Shown one piece after another: positions 12,300-24,430 of a stretch of 64,000 nucleotides of DNA; positions within the stretch are counted from its first letter, which is position 1; each line of letters opens with the position of its first letter. Position numbers and translations under genes: made by a program. This DNA is from Lithospermum erythrorhizon (lineage: Eukaryota; Streptophyta; Magnoliopsida; Boraginales; Boraginaceae): positions 124,001 to 188,000 of the forward strand of contig JADFUC010000870.1 of the NCBI GenBank assembly GCA_019722365.1, written 5' to 3'. A model generated the notes under the pieces. It was given only the letters and a program-made list of their open reading frames with translations, was not told where the DNA came from and ran no database searches.

Positions 12300-14730
12300 C
12301 CTGAAAAATCAGGCAGTCCAAAGCTGTCATTATTTCAATTAAATTCTCCACCCTATATGATTTTGACGCAGAAATAAAATATCAAAAAAGACATTATATC
12401 CCATCAAGATGACAAGATCAATGGGATCAAATTATGGGTATGGGGTCTTTCTTTATTTATTTCTTTTATTCAATACATATGATCGACATTTTAGAATCTA
12501 AATTCCATAAAGTAATAGGGTAACAAAAATGTTGCTAAATAGTTTATGGAAGACGAGGGCATTTAAAGAAAAGATTAAACCTAGTAAATCGAATAGCCTA
12601 GTGAAAAAGACTTTTTCGAGTGATCAAAATATCTGAATTCGAAAATAACATCACCGAAAAAAGAAAAAAAATCAAATTTGAAATTATTAAGGATATTAGA
12701 AACTGCCAATTATCATTTACTGGAAATGCCCAACTGTTTCTTTTTGCTAGGCAATTTATTTGGTCTGGAAATAATTATTTAGTCAAAGATTAGATTATGA
12801 GGAATCAAGTATGTTTTAAACTAAGGAGTAATAAAAAAGTTTCAGGGATGGTATATATATTTCGTCTTTTGTAGAACTAGAGTGTTAACAAGAATAAAAT
12901 GGTCAAAAAATGATGTCTTGTACAAAATGTGCATCGTATTCACTTTTTGCCGCCAACAAGGGATATTAAAATGTGGTTGCATGTGCGTTATTATTTATCT
13001 TGCATGAATAACCTTAAGACTTGAGTGGATATAGTTTAAGGCAATCCTGAATCATAGTTTTGGATACTTTCAAATTCAAGTCCAATGTTTAATTCGGTTC
13101 AAATATATCAAATCTAAACATTTTATTCGAACTTCAAACTTTCAAATTGTTATAATGTAATATAATTTTCGAGTTGACTGTTGGATCTAAATCAAAATCA
13201 ATAAAATTGGAAAAGAGTTTGTCTCGTTTCAATCATAAGATTCGACGGACAAACAAATTGGGATGAAAAGATTAGAGGAAAAAAAATCGAAATAACGAGG
13301 CCAACGAAGGAAAAAACGTTATATTTTTCCAAATTTAAAAGACTCATGATGAAATCTGGAAAATTAGAGCTTGCCAAGGCAAAAATTGGTCCTGCCATAA
13401 TACGCCCTGACCTAAACAGAGGCAATCAATCTGTAATAAGCATATGGTTATGGGACCTAAATGTTACAAAGATGAATAACATGCAAACCATCATAAATTT
13501 ATATTTTCTTGATCAATGTCTGTGTCAAAGTAACAATTCCAAAAAAAATCAATCCGTATAGGCAATATCAGTGTCCAAATAAGATTGGGACATGCCCTTA
13601 TATTTCGTCGATAAATGTCCATCCACCCCACGAGTGATCACTGAGGAAATATCAGAATAATTTTGACATTACACTGGGAAAACCATAAGCCAGTTAAAAG
13701 TGTGGTAAAGAGCTAAGGGGTCCATATCTGATATCTCATCTTTAGACAATTACATGCTTGTGTTGTTGTCCACTAATTTTTGTTACCCAAGATGGTTACC
13801 AGCATTAATAGACAGGCGGGACCTTAATACATTACTCATATTTACTTCTATAGTTTTATGTAGAGTTAGCGGAAATTGCGTGTTTGAAGGATTGAATGAT
13901 ACTTTTGTACAGGACATTTTAAATTTAAGAGGAATGTAATATTTTATATATTATGAAATTGTAAAGTAAAATCTCACAGTATAATTGGTAAATCACGATT
14001 AGTACGAAAAAGTCAATATGTCAATGATTAGGTCTTCTTATCACTATTAACTTTTGTTGTAGTTGATGATTTTTCTTTCACGTTTAGGTTTGTTCTTTAA
14101 TTTAGGAATGGAATACCGTAAATTTAACTTTATTTTTTAAGGTTTTTTTTTAATTTAATATAATGTACATTTATTTAAATAAAAGCTACTTTCATCATTT
14201 GAAGCAGGCGCCAATTTGAAGCTTGAGGCTTCGCAGGAGTTAGGTGTCCCTAATTCAGAACAATATTATAATAACAAAAAAAACTAATATGTGGAAACGT
14301 AAGTTAACATACAATAACAAATATTTCATCATGACTGCTTTTTTTTTTTTAATCAGAAAAGACAAATACTAGTAAAATCGTGTAATCCAAGCATGATGAT
14401 AAGAAATCGGTATATGCAATAAAGATAATTAAGCTGAGAAAGAAAAATGTCAAATTGCCAGTTGGTAAGGAAACATTCAATTTTATGATAATAGTGTTGG
14501 ATATGCCCACGTGCATTTTGGCCTCTTAGTTAATAATAATGCAACATTTATTTATGGTTTTTCAATATAACTATTCAAATAATTTTAGGAGTTTAAAAAG
14601 ATAGATTTACATTTTCAGTTATATATATCTAAATTAATCATTAAAATTACATAAAAATCGTATTTTGATATATTTTGTATGTCTTTAATAAATTGTTATA
14701 TACTAATGGAGTCATATATATGGAACACTT
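12300..14730. other. Intergenic AT-rich sequence
   Basis: No gene, RNA gene or confident repeat could be recognised. Open frames here are short and without motifs. Poly-A/T runs are frequent. Confidence 0.4.
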
Positions 14731-14731
14731 T

Positions 14732-14860
14732 AATTATTATTATTATGATTATTATTATAATAATAATAAGAATTATTATAATAATTATTATTATTATAAC
14801 AATAATAATAATAATAATTAATGATAATAATAACTATAATGATTATAATAATTAATACTA
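14732..14860. repeat. Inverted (ATT)n/(AAT)n microsatellite
   Basis: ATT/TTA triplets followed by AAT/TAA triplets make an imperfect AT-only palindrome over about 120 bp. It could fold into a long hairpin and is a probable replication-slippage hotspot. Confidence 0.75.
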
Positions 14861-14939
14861 TATTTTAGTAATCATATTCATTTATCTATTCATATTAATA
14901 ATATTTATTATTTATTTTATTGTAGTATTACTTATTTAA

Positions 14940-15165
14940 TACTACCTCGTCCTAAATGATATAGTCATTTGACTTTTATCTTATTCATAGTTGAACTTTG
15001 TGTAAATATTTTTTTGCTTGTGTTATATAATAATTTATGAAAACTATATCAATCTAAATACATTTCAAATTTTTTCCATTGATATAATTTTCATCATATA
15101 TTATACAACACAAACAAAATATTATAGTCAAGAGATTGACTTATTCAAATAAAAGAAATTCGAAA
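14940..15165. mobile_element. Palindromic MITE-like element
   Basis: It starts with TACTACCTCGTCCTAAATG, a Stowaway-like end, and contains a large imperfect inverted repeat. The left arm includes TTGTGTTATATAATAATTTA and the right arm ATATTATACAACACAAACAA, flanking a short centre near 15050-15075. The right terminus is degraded and no TA duplication is certain. Confidence 0.45.
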
Positions 15166-15764
15166 TATACGCTCGTTGGGGCCTTCGGAAGTATATGATG
15201 CTTATATATAAATGAAATAGAATAGCGGTAAAGTTGTCAATACAACTCAATTTAAGTTTTTTTTCCATGTTATCAAACACTTTAAATATTTTGATATTGA
15301 TTTAGTTAGAATTCAATTTCAATAATTCAATTTTCAATTTTCAAATTTAACAAACAGGTCTTTAATTAACTTCAAAACCATATACATCAGAATTAAGTAA
15401 CTTTACGTCTTTAACGACATGTTTTCACTTATGTTAATTGTGTGATGAATTCCCAACTTTTATCACATTCATAAATTGTCAGTACAGTAGTCATGGTCTT
15501 TCAATAATACATGTCATCCATTTAATTTTTTTTTATAATTAGTCATGAGATTTCGAACCTGGACATTTTCGTCATAACAAAAACTTTTTCACTACACTAT
15601 TTATCCATTTAATTTTACATGTGAGTATAATGTAAGAAAGTCAAATATTGGCTCTTATATAGAATTCAAATTCTACTAAATTGCATTTCAGATTTTTTGG
15701 TGTTTGTCATCAAATACCGGAATCAAATACAACTACATATTTAACAAAATAATTTCAGTTAGCC

Positions 15765-16305
15765 TAGTGATTGTGGGTAGTCTTGTGCTGAGCGGTCTGG
15801 CGGGTATCGGGTTACTCGGTCGGATTTTCTCTTAGAGCCGAGGGTATTTATCCGGTACTTTCAAATGTGAGTAAAATTGCTTTTCAGTACCGCTCGGTTA
15901 ACCCTTTAGAAGAGTTATCGAGCCATGTTTTTTAGGTCGAGATATGACGGGTCTTGGGGATGGGTCCTGTAAATTTAAGCATTTTTTTTGTATTTTAAAA
16001 AAGTACTATTTTATTTTGTATTATATAATATTTTAAGAAAGTAGTATTTTATTTTTATATAATATTTTATTTTCTTTTTTGTATTTGAAGCCAAAGTAGT
16101 ATTTTGTTTTATATAATATATAATACTTTATTTTATTTTTATCAGGAGTAATATGTCGGGCGGGTATGGTTCTTTCGATAAGCTATCAAGTAAAAATAAC
16201 TTGAGTCTTGGCTTGATTAGCAGCCCGTCGGGTTATCGAGCGAATTTTCCGAATGTCGGAGTAGCAGGCAGGTGGCGGATGCCGTCCCGGCCCCAACACA
16301 CTAAT
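15765..16305. mobile_element. Possible non-autonomous hAT-like relic
   Basis: The block is GC-richer than its surroundings. TAGTGATTGTGGG at the left and TAGTGTGTTGGGG (reading inward from the right on the opposite strand) look like degenerate terminal inverted repeats. Repeated CGGGTATCGGGTTACTCGG-type sequence near the left end resembles many plant hAT subterminal regions. No 8-bp duplication was found. Confidence 0.35.
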
Positions 16306-16601
16306 TGCTTGGGTATACTCTCGTGATGACATTCCATACTTCATGTTTGATTACTTATAAGAGACCAGCTACTTATACACTTATACATGGACTTGAAAGG
16401 TAAATAGGTTTGGCCCAACTTTAACTATCTTGCCACAAAAAAACAGGCCGAAAATATGGGCTAAACAAAGACCTACCCTCCTAGTGGTCTGACTAGAGTC
16501 CATTAGTTTGGAGTTGGCTATTGCATATTTGCAAGTTGCAACTTGCAAGTCCTTCTTTAAATATTAGTATCGAGATTTGAACTCCTCAGCTATACCGAGC
16601 A

Positions 16602-17416
16602 TCTATCCTATATATAAAGTGGGAAAACCAATAATTAATTGGTAAAACCCTAAATCATCAAGGCGATCTCTATCTAACTCTTCTGTCAAGTTTAACAATG
16701 CGATTTCTTTCTAGTAAATTATAGGTGCAAGTTTTCATATATAAAAACATACAAAGTGTACGTGCCTAGAAAAATAATTTTGTTATAAAGCATAATGAAT
16801 CTTAAACTTAGATATTTCTTAGTTGTAAAAAGAAAACTTACTACCAACATTATATAGAAATAGATATAGAAATTAGAAAAAAATCGAACACCAATATTAT
16901 ATTATCCTGAAATTATTCTTTGAAAATAGAAAGAAGATAAACAAGCACTACAAGATGCAGGTAGCATATTTGAATTCGCTCTTCTCAACCTAATCAAAAG
17001 CAGGATGCTATTCTGCTAATTAATTGAAGCAATCGAAAAATATTGGTTCAGAAGAATCAACTACTTGAGGATTATTAATTCTAGAATCTTTTAATTGCAT
17101 GAACTTAATTTATGTTCTTTAATTGTAGTAACTTGATTTAGATTTCTTCAATGTTAATTTATATTCCATAGAGACAAAATTTTGAAACTTCATGCACGAG
17201 CTAAGGTTTAATAATTCTAACTCAGCATTTATATTATGTAAACAAATTTTGTACATGTATGGGGAAATTATTAAAAAAATTAATGAGTACGGTCTATTGA
17301 TATTTTAGATTTAGTATTTTATAACACTTTAATTCTTAATGATATTTTTATCAAAAAAAATCTTAATTTTTACTATTACATATTTACTTTGAGCTGCATT
17401 GTGCACAAATTACTAG
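16602..17416 (+). mobile_element. Short non-autonomous Helitron (~815 bp)
   Basis: The 5' end reads A|TCTATCCTATATATAAAG. The 3' end has an imperfect hairpin (TTTGAGC ... GTGCACAAA) followed by TTACTAG|T. The outer A and T fit Helitron insertion between A and T without target duplication. No coding sequence is carried. Confidence 0.6.
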
Positions 17417-19640
17417 TTTTTAATAAGTGATTAAGTGAGTGTCTAACTGCGTCCTAAGATGAGTGACTAAGTATATATTCGTCATTTGAGTTAAATAAAA
17501 TATATATTTTTGTTTCCTTAATTGGCCTATTGAATTAAAGTTGTCTTAAATTCCAATGTTCCTGCTGATTGAAAGTATTTGATGTAAGCATTTGAATCCT
17601 AAGTGAACTGTTGTAAAAAATCCTAAGTCAACTACTAGAAATCAGTAGACTTATTATTATGAGCTGGATGGGTTGCTTGCTTTGGGATGCATGATCAGTT
17701 TATAATCACTTAAGAATCTGCATTTTCTCAACACGTCCAAATATAAGACACTAATTTAGTTTTGCAATTATTGCTACGAGCATTAAATTATTCATTTGGA
17801 TGTGGTTATGCCCTGCATGATCAATTGTTAGCTAGATAATTTAGTTAATCTACATGGTACATACAACATTTCTTTTAGTAGGGATGGGTAGAATTAGAGT
17901 ATATACTCTTTGAAATCCCAAGTATAAATGCATTGGATCAGGTTGGCAGAAGATACATTTCACCAAATCGATAAACTTATTAAATAGTTGGTTGGGGAAG
18001 ATTAAGAAATTTAGAATCATACCTCGCTCTAGTGTCGATTTTATTGAATATTTTTTAAAATCAAACCAATGTGATTCAAATAAATAATTTCACGATCAAA
18101 CTTTTTATGATTTGGGATTTTATCCTAAATCGAACAGTGTCCATTATTTTTATATCATTATTTATGTATGTATTTTTATTTGTTTCATCATATATATTTA
18201 ACCAAAATTGGTTAAGAATTAAAGCACGCATGCTGAGTTTGTAATAGTTACGAACTATATGAAGTTCAAAATAATAATACAAAGGAAGGTAATGGCTGGA
18301 TTTATAATCTGCTCCAATTTTCTCTAGCTTTTATTATTAGGTTAGCAATACAGCATGCATATATTCCCCAGCGGTCATGGCGTCGTGAATAATACAATCG
18401 TAAACTGATGAGTGTTGACCTCAATACTCTTATACTAGCTAAATCTTTACATATTGGAAGATAAACTGATGAGTGTTGTCAGAAATTATTACTCGATATA
18501 TAAATTAAAGCAAGTGATATCATAATAGTTATGATAAGAAAAAGTTGATTTTTCGTAACCGTTGAAAGTTGGTGAAGAAATATTTGGGATCCCTCACAAA
18601 AATGATTAATGAATCGTTTACTTGGTGCCAACATTATGACTACTCTAGTTAGTACGTTAAAATAGCCTCGAATCATAGTTTGAATTGGTAAATAAGCCCA
18701 GAGATATTAAATACCAACATATTCATTCTTATTCGCTGATATGAGTTAGGCTTTTCATAAGGATGCGGTGTGGGTTAAATTCTTATAAATGTGAGCAGCT
18801 TGTATTAAGTAGTTAAAAGAAACTTGGGTCCACAATCGATTAAGGCGTATCCGCGATTAAACTCGCCCGTAATATGCAAGGAATAGCGCCGAAGGCGTTG
18901 AATACGGCAATTTAGCACTTTAATTAAAGACTCCTATTGGTAACAATCAGGACTAATTCTTATGTAAAATTGAAACTTAGACAAGAAAGAGGGTTTAATT
19001 TGAAGAATGGAATTATAGATACCATTTTGGAATTAATGTCTCCATATATACCAAAGACGTTAGACTTATCAAAGGGACAAATTGTTGGACGTTATTGTTT
19101 ACATATATAAACAGTAGTTGCTTTCGATGTTGTCTAACGTTAATACTCCTTAATATAGTTCCCACTACTAAGAACGCCTCAAAAAACATGATTGACTTCC
19201 ATTAGAATTATGAAAATTGACCGGAAAAGATTGTGTCTTTCCTCTTCGAGTCTTTTAGGTATCTCTCTGCTTGAAAAATTGTAGTCCATATATTATGGAA
19301 ATTATTGATAAATATATTAATAAATACCGATCATGATACTCTGATATTATAAGCGAAGCCTTGAAGAGTTTTATAAATGAGGTTGAAAATCTTCGTTGAT
19401 AAATTATAAAGGGAGTTTGATCCGGTTTGAAAAATTATAAGGTTCGAGGTACGATTCGAACAAAAAGTCGAATTTTCATGATAAAATAATAGGAAAATTG
19501 AAAAAAAGAAGTTATAAATGTATATAATTCAGGTGAATCCACACATTTCAACTCAAATTCGATTGAACCTAACATAAAGATTCGAGGCAGGATTCAGAGT
19601 ATATCAGGCTTAGAAACTCCAATCGAACTTTTGGAGACAA
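17417..19640. other. Intergenic sequence upstream of the GT17 gene
   Basis: AT-rich with no gene. A segment at 18770-18870 (GTAGTTAAAAGAAACTTGGG ... CGCGATTAAACTCGCC) resembles one at 56935-57000, so both may belong to one dispersed repeat family. Confidence 0.4.
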
Positions 19641-19912
19641 ACTATTGAAACAGTTGTTTTACAGTAGAACGAACAGTTTCCTTAGTCTTTACAATTGCTC
19701 ACATTGAAACACACCAGTTTCAATTTCTTCTGCCTTGTTTTCTCCATTCCCTTGTTTTGATTTCATCATTTCATGTTAATCAAATTATTATTGGGACACT
19801 GAATATATTTATAGCATTTATAATTCCAAAATTGAACGTTAACAAGGGTCGTTATTTTTTACATTTGAGGCCTAAGTGGATAAGGGAGATCACTCCTGGA
19901 TTTTATAATTTT

Positions 19913-20210
19913 TTGCTGAAAAGTCTTATTGGGTATTGATTTTTTAGCAAAAAAATTGAGCTCTGAATCTTTGAGTTCAATTTTTTGCTTCTGTTTTTTT
20001 TTTGTTGCTGAAAAGGCATATTGGGTATTGATTTTTTGGGCAAAAAGATTGAATTTTCGTTGCTGGGGTTTTTTTTTTGTTGCTGAAAAGGCATATTGGG
20101 TATTTTGATTATTTGGGACAAAAGATTGAATTTTGCTGCTGGGTTTTTTATTTTTTGGTGAAAAGGCATATTGGTATTGGTTTTTGGGAAAAAAGATTGA
20201 GTCTTTGTTC
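19913..20210 (+). repeat. Four-copy degenerate tandem repeat in the GT17 leader region
   Basis: Units beginning TTGCTGAAAAGGCATATTGG start at 19913, 20005, 20080 and (as TTGGTG) 20155, giving spacings of 92, 75 and 75 bp. Each contains TATTG(G), a T-rich run and CAAAAAGATTGAATTTT. The array ends 28 bp before the GT17 start codon, so it probably lies in the 5' UTR. Confidence 0.8.
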
Positions 20211-20237
20211 TCAAAATTGTGGGAGAAAGTGAGTATT

Positions 20238-22396
20238 ATGGCACTTGTAGAAGGAGGATCTCGTTATTGTCCCAAGAAAACTGATGATATTTTTGCTGAT
20301 GCTTGTGGCAAGGTAGTTATAGAGATGTTTGAATTTTATTTTGTTATTTTTTTGCCTTCATCTTGTTTGTGTTACATTTTGTTCCAATTCAGTTATGCTC
20401 CAATTTTGTGAAATATTTTATTTATTTGGTTTATGAATGTCTGTTATCTGGAAATGTTAGTGTTGTAATTTTGATTGTGTGATTCTCTTGTGTCTTGTTT
20501 GTTGGACAGAGGCAGAAGAATGAGGTTGGAAATAAATAGTCCAATGATTGTTACACTCCTCCAATGAGTGATAATGATACTCCTCTTATCTTGTGAAAGT
20601 TGATGAAAAATAACGAAGAATTTTAGTGTCATTATTTACAGAATGAAGTGTAAAAATCATTGCTCGGTATACATTGGAATCTGTTTTTAAAAGTATTTTG
20701 TTGGTTACTGTGATGGAGATGAAGTGATAAGTATCTCAGTTAGAATAGGAAAACAATAACTTACAGTTTGCATAAACTTTCGTTTTAAGGGGGGAAGCTG
20801 TGGTGAAGTGTCCTGTTTACTTCACTCAACATTTGATGGTCAGAAATTTAGGCCACAATTCAATTCCTCTAATCACTATGCTCTTGATGGATCAATTCCT
20901 CTAATCACTATGTCTTAAGGATATGTTTCCAGCTGTTTCGTTTTTAGTGTAGACTTGAAACATGAATTAATGAAGGATTTTGATAAATGTAGAGTATGTT
21001 TTTTTTTTTCGAAATCCGAATTTGTTTGCAATAGTTCTCCATATGTTATCATGAGTGCTCAATGAACACTTGTACTGTTTAGAATTTTGTTTGAAGTGCA
21101 GAAGTTGACAGATCATGGAATTTATACAATGCTTCTTAGTGTTTTATGGATGATGCAATTATGCAAATAAAACTACTCTAATCAACCATTCACTAATATC
21201 GTTTAAAATGGCCACAAATGTACTACGTTAGTAATGGTAAAATAAATAATTTTTTTTTGAATGTTGAAAATATTAAATGTGTTTATATTACTTTTCAGGA
21301 TGCAGAGAAGTCTCTTAGCATGTCAAGAGTCAGATGTGTTTTGCGTGGGTTGGATTTTAAGACTTTGATCTTTCTTTGCATCTTAAGTCCAATTTTCTTG
21401 TGTGGTATATATATGCATGGACAGAAGATTACATACTTTTTTAGGCCTTTATGGGAAAATCCTCCCAAACCTTTTAATGAAATTCCACATTACTATCATG
21501 AGAATGTTTCTATGGAGAATCTTTGCAAACTACATGGTTGGAAAATGCGGCAGTACCCAAGGCATGTTTATGATGCAGTGCTTTTTAACAATGAGCTCGA
21601 CATACTTAAGATTCGATGGAAAGAATTGTATCCTTATGTAAATGAATTTGTGTTGCTCGAATCAAATTCAACATTCACAGGATTGCCTAAGCCTTCAGTT
21701 TTTACTAGTCACAGAGAGGAGTTTTCATTTGTTGAGTCGAGATTAACTTATGGACAAATTCCTGGGCGCTTTAGGAAGGGAGAAAATCCCTTTATTGAGG
21801 AGGCATATCAGCGACTGGCTCTGGATTATCTTCTCAAGCAAGCAGGCATTGAAGATGATGATTTGCTTATAATGTCTGATGTTGATGAGATCCCAAGTAG
21901 ACATACTATCAATCTCTTAAGGTGGTGTGATGACATTCCCTCAATACTGCACCTTCGCTTGAAAAATTATCTGTATTCTTTTGAGTTTCTTGTAGACAAC
22001 AATAGCTGGAGAGCTTCAGTGCACAGATATCAGTCAGGGAAGACTAGGTATGCACATTACCGGCAATCTGATGATATCTTGGCTGAGGCTGGGTGGCATT
22101 GTAGCTTTTGCTTCCGGCATATCAGTGAATTCATATTCAAAATGAAAGCGTATAGTCATTTTGACAGAGTACGGTTTACTCATTTCTTGAACCCTGAAAG
22201 AGTGCAGCACATTATATGCAAAGGTGCTGACCTATTTGATATGTTGCCAGAAGAATACACATTCAAGGAAATCATAGGGAAAATGGGACCTATACCCCGT
22301 TCATATTCAGCGGTTTACCTCCCAGCACATCTTCTGGAGGATGCTGAAAAGTTCAGGTTTCTTTTACCTGGTCACTGCTTAAGAGAAAGTGGTTAA
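20238..22396 (+). CDS. GT17 glycosyltransferase, beta-1,4-mannosyl-glycoprotein GlcNAc-transferase-like
   Basis: Two coding exons, 20238-20312 and 21299-22396, are joined by a phase-0 GT-AG intron and give 390 residues. The start ATG in AGTATTATGGCA begins [20 protein letters not shown], matching the usual N-terminus of plant members (CSKKTDDI). One membrane segment lies at about residues 47-63, followed by HGQKITYF and [18 protein letters not shown], as in a type II Golgi protein. The acidic DVDE at residues 219-222 within [12 protein letters not shown] is the likely nucleotide-sugar/metal site. [19 protein letters not shown] and [10 protein letters not shown] are also conserved. The family includes animal GnT-III, which adds bisecting GlcNAc. 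The plant activity is not established, so the reaction is inferred. The frame is intact to the usual C-terminal RESG. From memory, At1g67880 is the Arabidopsis counterpart. Confidence 0.93.
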
Positions 22397-22760
22397 CTTA
22401 AATGGCATAGTCTCGAACACCTCTTTCGTCAAGTTTGGAGCTGCAAGCTGCTTCATCCGGATGGAATTCTATGAAGACGTGATGGATGAAGTTTGCTTAA
22501 CGTGTGATGCACTGTTGTCATTCTTTGAAATCGTTTGGTGAACTTGTGTGAATCCGTTCTTGGATTTTAGGATGATTTATTGTATATAACTTTGTTTTGT
22601 GGACAATAGCTCATAGCCAAACTAGGGGGGAGATGGGGTTTAGGTGGATTGATGGGTAGTGAATGTGTTTTGTGCAGTATGCCTCCCTAATAATGTTTTA
22701 GAGAAATTTTGATGGCAGGAAATTCGTTCACTCCAAAATGTGTTCTTATTTTGGTTTTTG
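22397..22760 (+). other. Probable 3' UTR of the GT17 gene
   Basis: Non-coding sequence after the stop codon, T-rich towards 22570-22750. No poly-A signal can be chosen confidently. Confidence 0.4.
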
Positions 22761-23031
22761 TTAGATGTCTTTTGTCACTTAAATCCATAAATTCGAATGG
22801 TGAAATGGATCAATAGTATTGCACTATAGTTTGTTTATCAATTTGCATTGTGCCACTTTACTTTGAAGATCAGGAAGTCTCTGATTCTCTGCAAAGTTGG
22901 GAATAAGAGATGCCCACAATTTCATTAACTTTTAATGTGTATATATAATTCACCATTGAATTTTGCTCAAATAAACAATTCCAGGATGAGAATTAGATCC
23001 ACCATTATCACTTCAGAATCACAAATTGTAC

Positions 23032-23039
23032 TATAAATA
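23032..23039 (+). promoter_or_regulatory. TATA box of the Gly/Ser/Asn-rich small gene
   Basis: TATAAATA sits 87 bp upstream of the ATG at 23119, a good spacing for a short 5' leader. It is the only strong TATA match in the immediate upstream sequence. Confidence 0.6.
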
Positions 23040-23118
23040 GCAGCTTCATTAACCATGATCAGTGTGCAGACATCTCTAAAAATTGTATAGTAAGCATAAA
23101 TCTTGCTCCATTGTGAAG

Positions 23119-23535
23119 ATGGTTCTCCAAACATCAAGTTTTGAGTTCCCTCAACAAAGGTATGCCCACAAGGAGGAGAGCCATTACAACAATGGTTTCA
23201 TGCAGAACAATGACTATTATGGAAATTCCTCAAGCATGCAGATGATGAGGCCTGCTCCTTCAGGCTTCCAGGCTCCTAATCACTACTCTCATGGAGGTTT
23301 CTCCAACCACGGCAGCCACGGATATGGTCCTGGTGGCTCGAACTACTCGAGGGGCATGTACTCTCACTCTCAGAATGGTGCAATGAACAATCGATTCGCG
23401 GCTCACCAGAGTTCCCACATGTCAATGGGACCAGGTGGATATCAGTATCAGCATCAAAACCATGGACACAACAGCAGCAGCAGCCCTTTCCATAACAGTA
23501 GCCATACCTGGTCGTCCAAGGATTTGGATGACTGA
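23119..23535 (+). CDS. Low-complexity Gly/Ser/Asn/His/Tyr-rich protein, uncharacterised
   Basis: A 138-residue single-exon frame starts at the ATG in GAAGATGGTTCTC. The frame extends upstream only through a non-ATG codon. The N-terminus, MVLQTSSFEFPQQRYAHKEE, is ordinary. The rest is low-complexity: YNNGFMQNNDYYGNSSSMQMM, then Gly/His/Ser/Tyr repeats such as HGGFSNHGSHGYGPGGSNYS, a QYQHQNHGHNSSSS tract and an acidic KDLDD end. No signal peptide, membrane helix, zinc finger or catalytic motif is seen. The composition resembles prion-like disordered segments and plant 'glycine-rich protein' annotations. Its own TATA box and codon-like composition support a real gene. It lies 0.7 kb downstream of the GT17 gene in the same direction. 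From memory, Arabidopsis has a small glycine-rich protein (At1g67870) in the equivalent place, but homology is unproven here. Confidence 0.7.
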   Translation: MVLQTSSFEFPQQRYAHKEESHYNNGFMQNNDYYGNSSSMQMMRPAPSGFQAPNHYSHGGFSNHGSHGYGPGGSNYSRGMYSHSQNGAMNNRFAAHQSSHMSMGPGGYQYQHQNHGHNSSSSPFHNSSHTWSSKDLDD

Positions 23536-23867
23536 AAATGTAGTTGCCTGTAATCTGAGTTTGTGTGTGTGTGATATGAATGAAGCTTGCCTATGAAAAT
23601 AAGTGCTAAAATAACTTGTTACTTCCTACTATCTCAAAGTGTGTGATGCTGCCTAGCAACAGCAGAATAAATAACTGATTTATGTATGAAAATTTGAAGT
23701 TATGAAATCATAACTTTCAGGTAATAATTATTCAGTGCTTTATATTGTTAATACTAAGTAATAATTAATGTAATTCAAAGTTTGACAATGAATGTACTAA
23801 CCCGACCAACCTAAAATCGCCTGTTTGTACATCCAATTGGTTGGTTTCGGTTTGCATATCGGCTTGG

Positions 23868-23905
23868 TTCACATCTATATCTATATCTATATCTATATCT
23901 ATATA
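23868..23905 (+). repeat. (TCTATA)n microsatellite at the edge of Helitron A
   Basis: About six uninterrupted hexamers sit immediately before the 5' end of the first Helitron-like element. The same motif, weaker, precedes the element starting near 58862. Confidence 0.85.
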
Positions 23906-23990
23906 CCTTCTAAAAGTGTGAATGTTGTAATATGTTTCTCCATTTTTTGTGAAGACTTAAATGCCCCTTACAAATGAATTTAATTACAAG

Positions 23991-24430
23991 AAAAGTTATT
24001 ACAATAATAATGATAATTATATAACTAAAATAAATAATTATATTAATATATTTTATTTATGATAATTATAACTCATTAATTTGATTGAAAGTTATGTGAA
24101 TCTCATTATTTCCACAACTTGGGAGTTACACAAAGGATAAAATTATATTTATGTATTTTAATTCATGATAATTATAGAAAAGTTATTACAATGATAATGA
24201 TAATTATATAACTAAAATAAATAATTATATTAATATATTTATTTATGATAATTATAACTCATTAATTTGATTGGAAGTTATGTGAATCTCATTATTTCCA
24301 TAACTTGAGAATTACACAAAGGATAAAATTATATTTATGTATTTTAATTCATGATAATTATAAGTCATTAAATTGATTGGAGGTTATGAAACTCTTACTA
24401 TTTCCACACCTTAGGAGTTAGACAAAGATG
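23991..24430 (+). repeat. ~185-bp tandem duplication near the 5' end of Helitron A
   Basis: A unit beginning GAAAAGTTATTACAATAATA occupies 23991-24176. It is repeated almost exactly at 24177-24361, and a third, diverged half unit follows to about 24430. Differences are single bases and small indels. Confidence 0.85.

Noticed and set aside
19903..20214. 103-codon minus-strand open frame with repeated NMPFQQQKKN
   Set aside because: It is the antisense of the 75-bp tandem repeat in the GT17 leader, kept open by the repeat period. No homology is recognised.
20511..20540. Extra small exon between the two GT17 exons (after TTGGACAG)
   Set aside because: Direct joining of the two exons is in phase and gives the expected family spacing before LSMSR; inserting this exon is not needed.
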